This document shows, piece after piece, positions 21,085 to 31,059 of a DNA stretch of 64,000 nucleotides. Each line of letters begins with the position of its first letter. Positions within the stretch are counted from its first letter, which is position 1. Under the pieces are notes generated by a model. The model did no database searches. It was not told where the DNA came from and saw nothing but the letters and a program-made list of their open reading frames with translations. A program made the translations under genes and the position numbers. The stretch is from Lepidostoma basale. Taxonomy: Eukaryota; Arthropoda; Insecta; Trichoptera; Lepidostomatidae. The stretch is taken from the NCBI GenBank assembly GCA_022606425.2, contig JAHDVF020000237.1, positions 434,001 through 498,000 of the forward strand. The letters run 5' to 3'.

Positions 21085-21405
21085 TCAAAAATGATGAGGT
21101 TTTCCAAAGAATCGAAGGAGGAAGGCACCTGCTCAGGACCTTGTCCGAAAGGCGTGCAAGATGGATCGGCCATGTAATTCGACAAGAAGGCCTCTTGCAT
21201 GCCATAATGGAGGGTATGGCCGAGGGGACAAACTCTAGGGGACGCCCACGCCGAGAGTACCTGGAGGACCTGTTGGTGGACGTGCGCTGCTCATCATGTG
21301 CAGATTTTAAAAGAGCCGCACAAGACAGGGAAGAATGGAAGAGAAGAATATAGGAAATTGCTGAAAATCAATCCCAGGATTGAAACCAGAGAAAAAGAGT
21401 AATAA
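21085..21405 (+). mobile_element. LINE-D copy
   Basis: A 94-codon frame encodes FQRIEGGRHLLRTLSERRA, RWIGHVIRQEGLLHAIMEGM, SRGRPRREYLEDLLVDVRC, SCADFKRAAQDREEWKRRI, followed by a stop and NQSQD. It is almost the same as 16155-16428 but less damaged. C-terminal tail only. Confidence 0.8.
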
Positions 21406-21534
21406 TGTCGGGATATGAAACTGTTGTAAAAGTCAGTAGTGTATAATGTTCCTATTTTTTAAAATATATTTTCATTTAATACTTATAATTAAATGATGAA
21501 CTTAATACCAGGTAAAGGCTTTTAAATACCGATA

Positions 21535-22035
21535 TTTATTAAAAACGATGTATGCAACGCGAACGGCAACAGAATTGAGAATGTCCAAGAATATACATAC
21601 CTGGGACACAATATTCGATCGGGCCGAGATAACCAAACCGTAGAGCTAAAAAGAAGAATTAAACAAAGCTGGGCAGCTTTCGGAAACATGAGTTACATCC
21701 TTAAAAACCGGAAAATACCGATCAACATGACACGAAAAAAGTCTATGAAGCCTATGTTCTGCCAGTTGGTACTGAAACTATGATCTTGAAACTGTTACAT
21801 TGTTCAAACAAAGTGCCGCGAAAATACGAGTGACCCAAAGAGCCATGGAAAGAGTCATGTTAGGATTAAGCCTAAGAGACAGAGTCAGAAACGAAAACAA
21901 AGGTCATTGACATCATCCACCGGGTGGCGACTCTAAAATGGCAATGGGCAGGTCACGAAAGCGAATGGAGGAGGCCTTTGTCCAGGAGTGGACGGGAATA
22001 GGCTCAGGTAGAAGAAGAAGAAGAAAAACCGATAT
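21535..22035 (+). mobile_element. LINE-B copy with GAA tail
   Basis: Begins with RIENVQEYTYLGHNIRSG and KRRIKQSWAAFGNMSYILK, includes VYEAYVLPVGTETM (frameshifted), RAMERVMLGLSLRDRVRN and VATLKWQWAG, then an internal deletion and AFVQEWTGIG before GAAGAAGAAGAAGAA. The same subfamily as 23396 and 40014. Confidence 0.8.
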
Positions 22036-22039
22036 TTAA

Positions 22040-22270
22040 GTCTCGCAAAGTCCGTAGAAAGACAAAAATCACGCTATATAAGACCGTAATACGGACAGTA
22101 TTGCCTGCGAGGCTCTGATTTTGACGGAAAAAATGGAGGATTTGCTAGACACCTTCGAAAGAAAGGTGATGCGACGAATTTGTGGACCCGTGAGAGAAGG
22201 AGAGCAATGGCGTATTCGACGCAATGATGAGCTGTATTCCATGTACCAGGCAGTGGCGGTTTTCCCATAG
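22040..22270 (+). mobile_element. Additional LINE tail (FERKVMRRICGP type)
   Basis: Frames combine to RKVRRKTKITLYKTVIRTVL, TEKMEDLLDTFERKVMRRIC and EQWRIRRNDELYSMYQ, another type of non-LTR tail, seen once here. It runs into CAGTGGCGGTTTTCCCATAG at 22251, which resembles a DNA-transposon terminus. Confidence 0.65.
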
Positions 22271-22280
22271 AAGCCCAAAA

Positions 22281-22984
22281 GCTCGGCTTGCGTAAGAAAT
22301 TTTGAATCGAAACCCCCAAATCTAATAATCTAATAACAACCCACCAAATCACTTTCCAACAATGTTCACATCAGATGTAAAAGGAATAGCAATAACGTAT
22401 TATACCAAAATATCTTTTTTTTATTTGAAATGATAAATATCTAATTCAATAGGTTTCTATAAAAATGTATAATAATATATAATTTTAAAAACTTCGATTT
22501 TCGAACGCAATTATCGTTAGAACATCGACAGTTTTTCGATTAAAGTGTAATTTGACGTTGTAAATTGCCATGACTGGGTAATATCTATGATTATTTTAGC
22601 AGAAGTACTTAATTACGTGGCAAAATCGGCCGAATGTGTGTTTTGATCTGTCGCAGTTAGCGCCAGCACAGCATCCGCCCGCCGAGATGAAACTTCATTT
22701 TTATGTTAATTGCTGAGGATTGGTAATTGGTTCCAGCTGTTAGATCAGTGTTCGGCGTGCGAGATTCGACTCCCCACGGGGACATATTGTCGATATAAGC
22801 ATGCGTATGTAAATATTTACTTTCAACTTAAATTATGGATATCATCACGCAATATAAAAAACTATCTGATTGTATTTGAATATTTCTTATTATATATTTC
22901 CCATGTTTGATCAGTAACCGCTTTAAATAATGGTGTACATGTTTAAGTATATTTCTTTAAAAAATCTGTTAATATAATATTTAA
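22281..22984. other. Unassigned region with a complex patch
   Basis: 22555-22800 has mixed composition and no repeat match or domain-bearing frame; the remainder is AT-rich. No function assigned. Confidence 0.35.
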
Positions 22985-23275
22985 TAGAGAGCCAATAGAG
23001 AGCTGTTGTCAAGTATGAAAATTAGAAAGGTCTCATATTTGGGTCATGTGCTAAGGGGAGAAAAATATCACCTCCTTCGATTGATATTAATGGGTAAAGT
23101 GGACGCACGTCGCGTCGGAGAGTTGGTAGAAGGCAGCTGTCCTGACTGCAGAACATCAAAGAGTGGACAGGAATAACAAGAGTTCAGAACCTGTTTCAAA
23201 TGGCGCAGGATAGAGATGCCTTTGCTGCAGTGATCGCCAACGTTGGGGGGACCTGACACGGCACCGAAAGAAGAA
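22985..23275 (+). mobile_element. LINE-E copy
   Basis: Broken frames read ELLSSMKIRKVSYLGHVLRG, EKYHLLRLILMGKVDARR, IKEWTGITRVQNLFQMAQDR and VIANVGGT. C-terminal part only. It is the sense version of the copy at 28985 (minus). Confidence 0.75.
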
Positions 23276-23344
23276 TAAGAATATTTTTTAAAGTATTTAA
23301 AAAGGCAGAGCACCAAAAATTACGTCAAGATGGGTGCCGAGCGA

Positions 23345-23840
23345 AAGAGACCCTCATCTAGGAAGACTGTCCTTCACGATTGTGGGTTCGCAACCTGAAA
23401 CGAAAAGTCTATGAAGCTTGCGTTCTGCCAGTTGGTACTTATGGTCTTGATTCTGTTACATTGTCCAAACAAAGTGCCGAGAAACTACGAGTGACCCAAA
23501 GAGCCATGTAAGGAATAAGCCTAATAGACGAGAATCAGAAACGATACGGTGAGAGAAAAAACAAAGGTCACTGACATCATCCACCGGGTGACGACTCTAA
23601 AATAGCAGTGGGCAGGTCACGTAGCCAGAAGCTCAGACGAAAAGTGGACAAGAAGACTGATGACTAGGAGACCGTGGACTGCAAAGAGAAGTGCAGTGCG
23701 ACGGTAACTAAGAGACACATCGGAATAACCTGGATGCAGTCTGCACAGGACAGAGTGACATGGAAGCGAATGGAGGAGGCCTTGGTCCAGGAGTGGACGG
23801 GAATAGGCTGAGGAAGAAGAAGAAGAAGAAGATATTTATG
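23345..23840 (+). mobile_element. SINE-2 scrap joined to LINE-B copy
   Basis: 23345-23395 (AAGACTGTCCTTCACGATTG) matches the SINE-2 body of 7640-7700. From 23396 LINE-B is readable: RKVYEACVLPVGTYGLDSVT, LSKQSAEKLRVTQRAM, TVREKTKVTDIIHRV, ALVQEWTGIG and a GAAGAAGAAGAAGAAG tail. A plus-strand chimeric join, probably by insertion. Confidence 0.75.
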
Positions 23841-24964
23841 ATAAATCACTGATTTAATCATATTAAACCTACAATACCGACATTCGACGACAATACTCTA
23901 CATTTATTTTGATATAACCAAATATATGATGCGTATCCAAACGAACTTTTGATATATCGCCAAATAATTTCAATACAGTAGGTATAGGAAATAATTTATT
24001 TTCGTTTTGATTTTTTTCTGTGTTGTAGAATAAAATTAGCGTTACAGAAATCTTAATGCGTTTGGTCATTTGAATATCTTAAGCGGATATGGGCACATCT
24101 CATAGAAACAACTTAAACTTAGCTTGTCCTTGAACGAGCGGTGAATTCAATTCATAGAAAACTTATAAGGTATCATGAACAATCCATAACTGTGTATCGA
24201 CAATATTTTAAATGTATCTGTAAGAGAATCATCTATTTTATTTTTCATCTTCAGATGTATCGTTGGTTACAGCTCTATCGTCCTGAATGGACTGCCAACT
24301 AACTCGTCATCTTTTTGGTGGTCGGGAACCCTCCGATAGACTGTCTCGAGCTATCTTTGAGATAATATTTTTTTGTATACAGAACGTGGCCATTTATTCC
24401 CCCCCCCCCCCCCCAAAACCGGGATACCGAGAAGAATAATAGGTACCTAATAATAATAATAACTTTGGACACTTATATACCGCTGTTATCGCATAAAATT
24501 GCCAAAATTGTCATTTTTGAAGCTAAGGGTTCACACACAAGAAATTTTAATCACTTCAACTCTCTAAACGTCAGATCAAAGAGCAAAGAGTATGTTTTCT
24601 CTTCAGATATCTATTATCTATGATTAGAAGCATTATGAGATTTTATGGACAATCCCAATGAAAATACTATATTATTTTACAGCGCATGCCCTCGTTTTAT
24701 CTACTAGTACTATAGATCTTACCGCCAGGATTCTTATTTGCGCGCTTTTTCATATTTTTTAAAATTATAGTGCGATTTTTTTTCATTCCGAAAATTGAAC
24801 ATTTTGGTGTCCCGAAGCTGTTTTCGGGGACACCGGGACACGCTGCCTGAAAACGGGGAAATTTCCGGAGAAGGTCAATGCTCAGAGTGGGTTGTTAGGT
24901 CACTGGTGATGATGATGATAATTTTCTTCTAAATACGATTTGTGATAATTTAAAGATTTTTCTC
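23841..24964. other. Unassigned region with poly-C tract and hairpin
   Basis: Mostly AT-rich. It holds a run of about 16 C at 24399-24414. At 24811-24839 GGTGTCCC pairs with GGGGACACC across a short loop, in a GGGACAC-rich context that recalls a Tigger-type end. A (GAT)n stretch at 24907-24921 could be another LINE tail. Confidence 0.4.
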
Positions 24965-25165
24965 TTCTTCTTGTCGTATTACTCGTATGCGCTCCTGTCA
25001 CCCGTTAGTCTCCAGGCTGCTGCTAATGAGAGACCAGTCAGCTCCCTGATTTTATTGGACCAGCGCGCAGCGGCTCGGCGGTCGTTTCTGTGGTCGCTTT
25101 TCCTCCACTTTGCCCCTAATGGCGAGCTTTTAAAGGTTGTCCTGATCTCTCCGAGCTATGAGCTC
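24965..25165 (-). mobile_element. LINE tail, minus strand (RWSNKIRELTGLS type)
   Basis: On the minus strand ARWSNKIRELTGLSLAAAWR follows KWRKSDHRNDRRAA, with a polypurine tail (AAGAAGAAGAG) at the left end. The RW..QI..ITG..L pattern is common at LINE tails; lineage not one of those named above. Confidence 0.55.
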
Positions 25166-25424
25166 AAAACACTTTAACTTTTTTAAGATAATGGAATGAT
25201 TTTACTGAAATCTTTCGATGGAAGATTATTTTAAATAAAAATTAAATAAAACCAGCCTGGTGAAACCGGTCGCAGTCGAAATAAAAACAAAAATGGAATT
25301 AGTTAAAAATATCGTTTTATTTCTTCGTTACTTTAATACTATCTGAGAGTACACCCGCGAAAGTCTTGTCCTGATACCCAGCTGGTCAATAATCAACTAG
25401 TATTCTTCTTGCCGTCCAGGGTTT

Positions 25425-26612
25425 GCGCAGCATTCGCCTTCAGCACCACATTTGTATTACTCATTAGTCCGGAGCCGGCTCGAGTGTGGTTCGATGATAT
25501 GGAGTCCCCACGAGGCGAGATACACGCTAATGTTAGAGAGGGTTCAGAAAAGATTTCTCAGATATCTCTACATGAGAGAGTTTGGTAGCTATCCGTGGCT
25601 TTATCCCACTGCATTTCCTCTTGGGCATGCTGGAGACCAATCGTTTCCAGATAACAAGAGATAGGTGTACACTTACCCATTTCTTCAGACTTATCAGGGG
25701 ATTCTTTGAGAACTCCATTATTTTGGAGGCTATCCATCTTTATGTTTCCAAATGGTTATCTTCGACAGCGTCAGCACAGACTGTTTTATCTCCTAGCATG
25801 CAGAACCAACCTGCCTCTGGTGATGTCGGTGGGGAGCGCAATCTAACTGCTGAACATGATCGCTTCGGAGATCGACGTCTTTCATACTCGTTAAAGTACG
25901 TTCAGAAGACAAATACTCTTGACTTTGGAGAGTGACTTGTGTTCCTAATATCGAACCATCTCTCATGCGTTCCTGGTATTATATATTATTTTATGTTTTA
26001 CTCATCCCGTTTTTTCTGATCCCATCACTAATGTATGGAAGCGAAGCATGGAACTGGCAGAAGAAGGATGAAAGCAGAATAAATGCGGTAGAGATGAGGT
26101 CCCTAAGATGTATGTGTGGAAGAACGATATACGACAGAATCTCAAATGCTGATATAATATAGGAATGTAGAGCGGAAGAAGGTATTATGAACAAAATTAT
26201 GAAAGGATCGCTGCGATGGTTCGGACATATAGAACGCATGGATGGAGAAAGAATGGTTATAAAAGTATACGTTAATGATGTAAATGGGGTACGGAGTCGA
26301 GGCAGACCGAGGAAAACATGGCATAACCAAATTAATCAAATTTTAAAGGTTGGTCATGTTAGAAGTCGGAGGAATCGACGTGCGTGTATGACTTGTATGA
26401 ATGTGGAGGAATCTAGAGAGGTTTGCCAGGATAGAGTAGTGTGGCGATCCATTCTCTCTGCCTACCCCTGCGGGGAAACGGCGTGATGGTTTGTTTGTTT
26501 GTTTGTTTTATGTTTTACTTGTTCTCAATAGATGCCTTATACTATTATATAATTGTTGTTTGTAATATCTTTTGAGAAAATAAACTGATTTGATTTAATT
26601 GATTGATCAGAT
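25425..26612 (+). mobile_element. LINE-F copy, split by a LINE-A insertion
   Basis: Frames encode SLVRSRLECGSMIWSPHEAR, LERVQKRFLRYLYMREFG, WLYPTAFPLG, TLTHFFRLIRGFFENS and NQPASGDVGGERNL. The 3' untranslated region begins at about 25940, is broken at 26002 and resumes at 26506 with TTGTTCTCAATAGATGCC and an AACTGATTTGATTTAATTGA end. This untranslated region matches 5241 and 58955 (both minus). Confidence 0.85.
26003..26505 (+). mobile_element. LINE-A copy nested in LINE-F, tail variant GTTT
   Basis: Two frames encode PSLMYGSEAWNWQKKDES, EMRSLRCMCGRTIYDRISN, NKIMKGSLRWFGHIERMDG, RSRGRPRKTWHNQINQI, NVEESREVCQDRVVWRSIL and SAYPCGETA, then TGA and GGTTTGTTTGTTTGTTT. Flanks are a perfect 14-bp duplication TTTTATGTTTTACT (25989-26002 and 26506-26519), whose edges are slightly ambiguous in T runs. 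Confidence 0.9.
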
Positions 26613-27038
26613 TATTAGGTAACTCCAAATTTATGTAGCCACTATCATAGATTATATTATTATATATAGGAAAGATTATATTTCACTCGTGTTCATTAAA
26701 AGCGTCCTTTTTAATGGCGACAGTGGCGACATCTAGTATGTTAACAAGGTTATTAATAACATATGTTTTCGTTGTCTTTGATCATTTGTACTCCGATATT
26801 TATAACAGCATAAAAACGTAAAGGGAGCCACAAAAATATCACATTCACTAATGAACCTTTAAAGATGTCGTTTACAACATTTAATAGACTATAATAATTA
26901 CTTTTGTTTTCGAATGTGAGTTCGAAATTTAAATTTATTGCCTTCGAACGTAAATCGATTGGGAACGGTTACTTAAAATTCCAGCGGTAATGGTCGCGCT
27001 TAAATTTATTTCAAAATTAGAATACAGTACGTCCTTAA
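26613..27038. other. Unassigned spacer ending in TTAA
   Basis: No frame or repeat match. Its last four bases TTAA (27035-27038) are the left target duplication of the piggyBac-like element. Confidence 0.45.
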
Positions 27039-28749
27039 CCCTAAAAGCCTAATCTACGCCTGCGAGGCGTACACTTTTTCGAAAATTCTTTGTATCTTTT
27101 AAACGGTTGAAGCTAGCCCCACGTGCTTTTTAGCCAACTCAGTGGCCAACGGGATCTAGCGGAAGGTTCCTGTGTCGCTAAGGTAAGTCCCGCCATTTTT
27201 GACTTATTGAGGTACTGCACGCCTGCGAGACGTATGTTTAGGCTTTGTGTAACTTTGTACTAAGTTTATGCGATTTATCATTTGTTACTTTTTCGTGTAT
27301 TTTATATCTATTTTTGTCGTTTTTTTTTCTTCAGATAACTATACGAGTATGTCATGGTTTAATAACTTAGACAGTGACGATATTTTGCAAATTTTAAACG
27401 AGGAAGATCATTATCTCTGGGAGATTCGGCTTCTGAAGTCGAGGATATCGAGATTATTGAAGACCACATAACCAAACAAGCCGAATAAATACGGCATCAA
27501 ATTTCCGATGATGTGTGATGCAACCTCCAAATATATGATTGACGCTGATCCATATATAGGCAGGAGCACAAATACTGGAGGGATGCCACTTAGCGAATAT
27601 TATATGAAGAAATTGTCAAATACTATTCATGGATCGAATAGAAACATAACCTGCGACAGTTGGTTTATATCTGTTCCTCTAGCCAAAAACTTATTACAAC
27701 AACCTTATAATTTGACCAAAGTGGGCACTTTGCGAGAAATCCCAGAACAATTGAAAAACTCGAGATCTCAACCTGTTGGTAGCTCTATGTTCTGTTTTGA
27801 TGGCCCCCTGACACTAGTATCGTATAAGCCCAAACCTGCAAATATGGTTTACCTCTTATCGTCCTGCGATGAAAATCCAGTAATTGATGATTCAAGTGGC
27901 AAACCTAACATGATTATGTTCTACAACCAAACCAAAGGCGGGGTAAACTCATTCGACCAAATGTGCTCCTCAATGTCGCGCAGCCGCAAGACTAATAGAT
28001 GGCCTATGGCTGTATTTTATGGAATTTTAAACATGGCCTTTGTAAATTCTACTCTGATTTGTGGCCAACATGATCAGGGACAGTAAAAAACCGTTGAATA
28101 GAAGAGAATTTATAAAGCGACTCAGTACAGATTTGGTCACGCCTTGGATGGAGAAAAGACTTGAAGGACCGACTTTGAAACGATCTTTACGAGACAATAT
28201 AAGTCAAATTCTCATAAAACCTACAAATTCAAGTAATGAACACTAATTAGAAGAACCAGAGCCAAAAAACGTAAATATTGCGCATTTTGTTCGTACAAAA
28301 AAAAAATATTGTCAAAATTAGTGCGCCGTAAATGTAAAAAGTCAGTATGTAGCGAGCATAAAGTTGATGTGTGTGTAGACTGCGTTTAAATTATTACTAG
28401 TCACTTAAAATCTGATTGTGTTTAATGTGTGTCCTAAGAAGAAGATTTAAAAAAAAATACTGAATAGTTTATATAAAAAAAATATATGTTTTAGTTGATT
28501 TTTCAGAAGTCATTTTTTTTGTTTGAGAATTTAACAATAATATTAAGTTTCTTTATAATAAAGAGCTGTGATCATATTTTAATTGATAACATTGATTTTA
28601 TTGTTAGTTTATTTCCTAACCTACATTTCCTTCAAATAATTTACCTAAAATAGGTATATTTTTGCCTACAGACTGTCATTTATATGTGTACGTCTCTGAG
28701 ACGTATGTTTAGGCTTTGTGTACCTCTTATATAGATAATGCTTCTAGGG
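27039..28749 (+). mobile_element. piggyBac-like DNA transposon relic, 1.7 kb, TTAA-flanked
   Basis: Flanked by TTAA (27035-27038 and 28750-28753). The termini are CCCTAAAAGC and the inverted GCTTCTAGGG (one mismatch in ten). Inside lie two copies of a 25-bp direct repeat (27227-27251, 28698-28722) and palindromic TACGYCT/AGRCGTA motifs. A broken transposase fills the middle. Size is well under the usual ~2.5 kb because the N-terminal half of the transposase is deleted. Confidence 0.9.
27349..28389 (+). pseudogene. piggyBac-type transposase remnant
   Basis: The intact enzyme cuts and pastes at TTAA using a DDD site. Here an N-terminal piece from 27349 (MSWFNNLDSDDILQILNEED) is followed, across a large deletion near 27440-27500, by the second half of the catalytic region in an open frame 27508-28086. 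Visible there are ITCDSWFISVPLAKNLL (first Asp kept), MVYLLSSCDEN (second Asp kept), TKGGVNSFDQMC (the position normally Asp in GGVD is Asn, codon 27946-27948) and RKTNRWPMA. A frameshift near 28060 leads to FIKRLSTDL, EKRLEGPTLKRSLRDN. A second one precedes a cysteine-rich end (C-x2-C, later C, C-x2-H and C-x2-C) closing at 28389. Resemblance to the classical moth piggyBac is strong by recall. It is inactive. Confidence 0.9.
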
Positions 28750-28984
28750 TTAATCGCGTTATTTACTAGCGCAATGTTTATGAACCGGGGTGTACTGATC
28801 TTATCTCGTAGTCACATTTTAATGTCATATGTGTATCCTGGAATGAAGAGAAATGGAACCGAAAAATTATAGAAGTATCTGCAATGTAATTTACTAGATA
28901 AGAAAAATAGATGACCACTTGCATGTTATTATATGATGTAAAAATTTAATATAGTGACAAATTCAGCGCTAATAAAGACTTTAT
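28750..28984. other. Unassigned spacer
   Basis: AT-rich sequence with no recognisable content after the right TTAA of the piggyBac relic. Confidence 0.4.
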
Positions 28985-29565
28985 AAACACTTCTCCTTCT
29001 CTCGGTGCCGTGTCAGGTCTCCCCAACATGGGCGATCACTACAGCAAAGGCATTACTATCCTGCGCCGTTTGGAACAGGTTCTGAACTCTTGTTATTCCT
29101 ATCCACTCTTTGATGTTCTGCAGTCAGGACAGCTGCCTTCTACCCCCGACGTCCCTCCACTTTACCCATTAATATCAGTCGAAGTAGGTTGTATTTTTCT
29201 CCCCTTAGCGCATGACCCAATTATAATATTCTAATTTTCACACTTGACAACAGCTCTCTATTGGCTCTGGCTCTCTGCAGTACGTCTGCATTACTGAACC
29301 TATCGGTCCACGGTATACGGAGCATTATGCGGTATATCCACATTTCGAACGCTTCCAACCGGTTCGTTACATTCACTTTCAGAGTCCAGGTTTCGCAGCC
29401 ATATAGTAGAACAGACCATATATAACCTGTAATCATTCTTTGTCGGAGTTTCAAGTTAAGATTATCGTTGCAAAAGAATGTTCTCATTTTAATAAATGCA
29501 GCTCGTGCAACTTCAATTCTGCATTTTATTTTAATGTCCGGGTCAAGCGCTTCCAATAATGTTAA
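28985..29565 (-). mobile_element. LINE-E copy
   Basis: A 111-codon minus frame (29221-29556) encodes DIKIKCRIEVARAAFIKM, LKLRQRMITGYIWSVLLYG, CETWTLKVNVTNRLEAFEMW and IYRIMLRIPWTDRFSNADVL. Further tail codons (GEKYNLLRLI-like, EWIGITRVQNLFQ) follow to 28990. This is the longest LINE-E copy in the window and is fairly intact over 110 residues. Confidence 0.8.
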
Positions 29566-29608
29566 GAATATTTTTTTATGAATTGAAACACTATCAAATA
29601 CTTCATTT

Positions 29609-29786
29609 CATAACACCATCATTCGCACTTGTTCGCATTCGCACTCTGATGTTTATTGTGACATCTGATGATGCCAAAATCGGTTGGCGAAACAGCTGTC
29701 GCGACACTCTCAGTGAATAAAATGAAATTGTGATATTATAACAGTGTTACGAACAAATGCGAACAAGTGCGAATGATGGTGTTATG
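29609..29786. repeat. 31-bp fold-back flanking a repeat H unit
   Basis: 29609-29639 and 29756-29786 are perfect 31-bp inverted copies of a LINE-A segment (containing CGAATGATGGTGTTATG on the plus strand). Between them sits a repeat H unit with its hammerhead-like motif. Confidence 0.85.
29665..29700 (+). ncRNA. Hammerhead-like motif, repeat H (best stem II)
   Basis: CTGATGA (29665-29671), T, perfect stem GCCAA (29673-29677)/TTGGC (29684-29688) around a six-base loop, then GAAACAGCTGTC (29689-29700). The layout matches a hammerhead: core CUGAUGA, stem II, GAA, stem III AC/GT around AGCT, and scissile GUC. Departures: one extra U before stem II, and a weak stem I (GTGACAT with GCGACAC). The copy at 34496 has GTCAA/TTGAC, a compensatory C-G to T-A change. 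Confidence 0.55.
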
Positions 29787-30085
29787 AACAAAATAATGAA
29801 AGGATCATTAAGATGGTTTGGACATATGGAAGGAATGAATGAAGAAAGAATGGTTAAAAAGTGATATGTTAACGATGTAAAATAACCAGAAATAGAGGAA
29901 GACCGAGGAAAACGTGGCACGATCAAATAAATCAAATATTGAATGTCAGCCATGTGAGGAGTAAGAGAAATCGACGCACATGCATGAAACGATGTATGAA
30001 TGTTGAGGAAACAAGAGAAATATGTCAGGAAAGAAAAGTGTTGCAGTGCTACCCCTTCGGGGAGACGGCGTGATGGTTAGTTAGT
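29757..30085 (+). mobile_element. LINE-A copy
   Basis: Reads ANDGVMNKIMKGSLRWFGHM, NEERMVKK, RNRGRPRKTWHDQINQILN, RRTCMKRCMNVEETREICQ and YPFGETA before TGA and GTTAGTTAG. Several frameshifts; 5' truncated at the fold-back. Confidence 0.8.
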
Positions 30086-30539
30086 GTAATAACAGTGTTT
30101 TAAATTTTAACAGTAATATTTAGTTTTAAATTAAACGAAAGGACTCTTCACTCACTTTAAATATAGTATGCTTCAAATAAATTAAATGAAAGATCTAGGG
30201 ATATTATGGAGTCGGCTGAAGACAAATTGTAATAAAAGTCAAGTTATTAAAGCTAAGCTCTGATAATTTGTTATGTTTATTGTAACGTAATGTAAATTTA
30301 TATTGTCAGCGGTAAGAAACAGAAATATGGTCTCGCTAAAAGCTTTGTGGTCCACTAAGAGTGATTTTTTCCTATTAGGAATCAATAGCGACGTGGGAGT
30401 GAACATTATCAAGACACATGTCTTAATTGAGAGACATCGGATCAAGTTACAAACAGATTCTGCAGTATAAGAACCGATATGCTAAAATACAAGGTTACAT
30501 ATGATATTCTAAAATCAATTAATTATAAAGACCAAACAA
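30086..30539. other. Unassigned spacer
   Basis: AT-rich with no frame of note. A 68-codon minus frame (30239-30445) has no domain. Confidence 0.4.
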
Positions 30540-30868
30540 GTTTTCAAGACTTCCGAGATGAAGACACTGAGGACGATAGCAGGCAAGACACTGAGAGATC
30601 GCGTGAGGAACACCAAAATAAGAGTGATATGTGGGGTTGAGGATATTATAAGATGGAGCAGACAGCGAAAAAGGGACTGGTACGGTTATGTTAAAATAAT
30701 GGACACCACCAGACCCCCCTATATTGCACTACATAGTCAGCCTCATGGGAATCGTTCTCGTGGAAGACCTCCTAAAAGTTGGAAAGATAGCTGGGAGTCT
30801 ACCTCACAAGAGGAGCAACACTCTGGAGAATAGACCACATAGGTCTACAACAATGAAGAAGAAGAAAT
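30540..30868 (+). mobile_element. LINE-C copy with GAAGAAGAA tail
   Basis: A 91-codon frame encodes MKTLRTIAGKTLRDRVRN, VEDIIRWSRQRKRDWYGYV, HGNRSRGRPPKSWKDSWEST and SQEEQHSGE; after the stop comes a short CCACATAGGTCTACAACAAT segment and GAAGAAGAA. Well preserved but truncated. Confidence 0.85.
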
Positions 30869-30874
30869 GGTAAC

Positions 30875-30950
30875 TAACAAACCAACTAACCATCACGCCG
30901 TTACCCCGGAGGGCTACGCAGATAGGATGCACCCCCAAACTGATCAATCC
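30875..30950 (-). mobile_element. LINE-A extreme 3' end
   Basis: Minus-strand end: CTAACAAACCAACTAACCAT and CACGCCGTTACCCCGGAGGG, the tail and terminal hairpin region of LINE-A. Confidence 0.7.
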
Positions 30951-30954
30951 TGAC

Positions 30955-31050
30955 ATAAATGCGCCCTAGTGGTGATTAGATCACTAAAACGACGCTTTAT
31001 AAGTTAGCATATTATATTTTTTTATATTATTATTATTATAACTCCATTAT
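30955..31050 (+). mobile_element. LINE-G extreme 3' end
   Basis: ATAAATGCGCCCTAGTGGTG, AAAACGACGCTTTATAAG and TTAGCATATTATA match the 3' untranslated end at 575-640. An imperfect TTA repeat follows. Confidence 0.75.
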
Positions 31051-31059
31051 GTAATAGTT

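Noticed and set aside
24399..24414. The poly-C run as a functional element
   Set aside because: A single mononucleotide tract with no associated structure; it may also be length-uncertain in the assembly.
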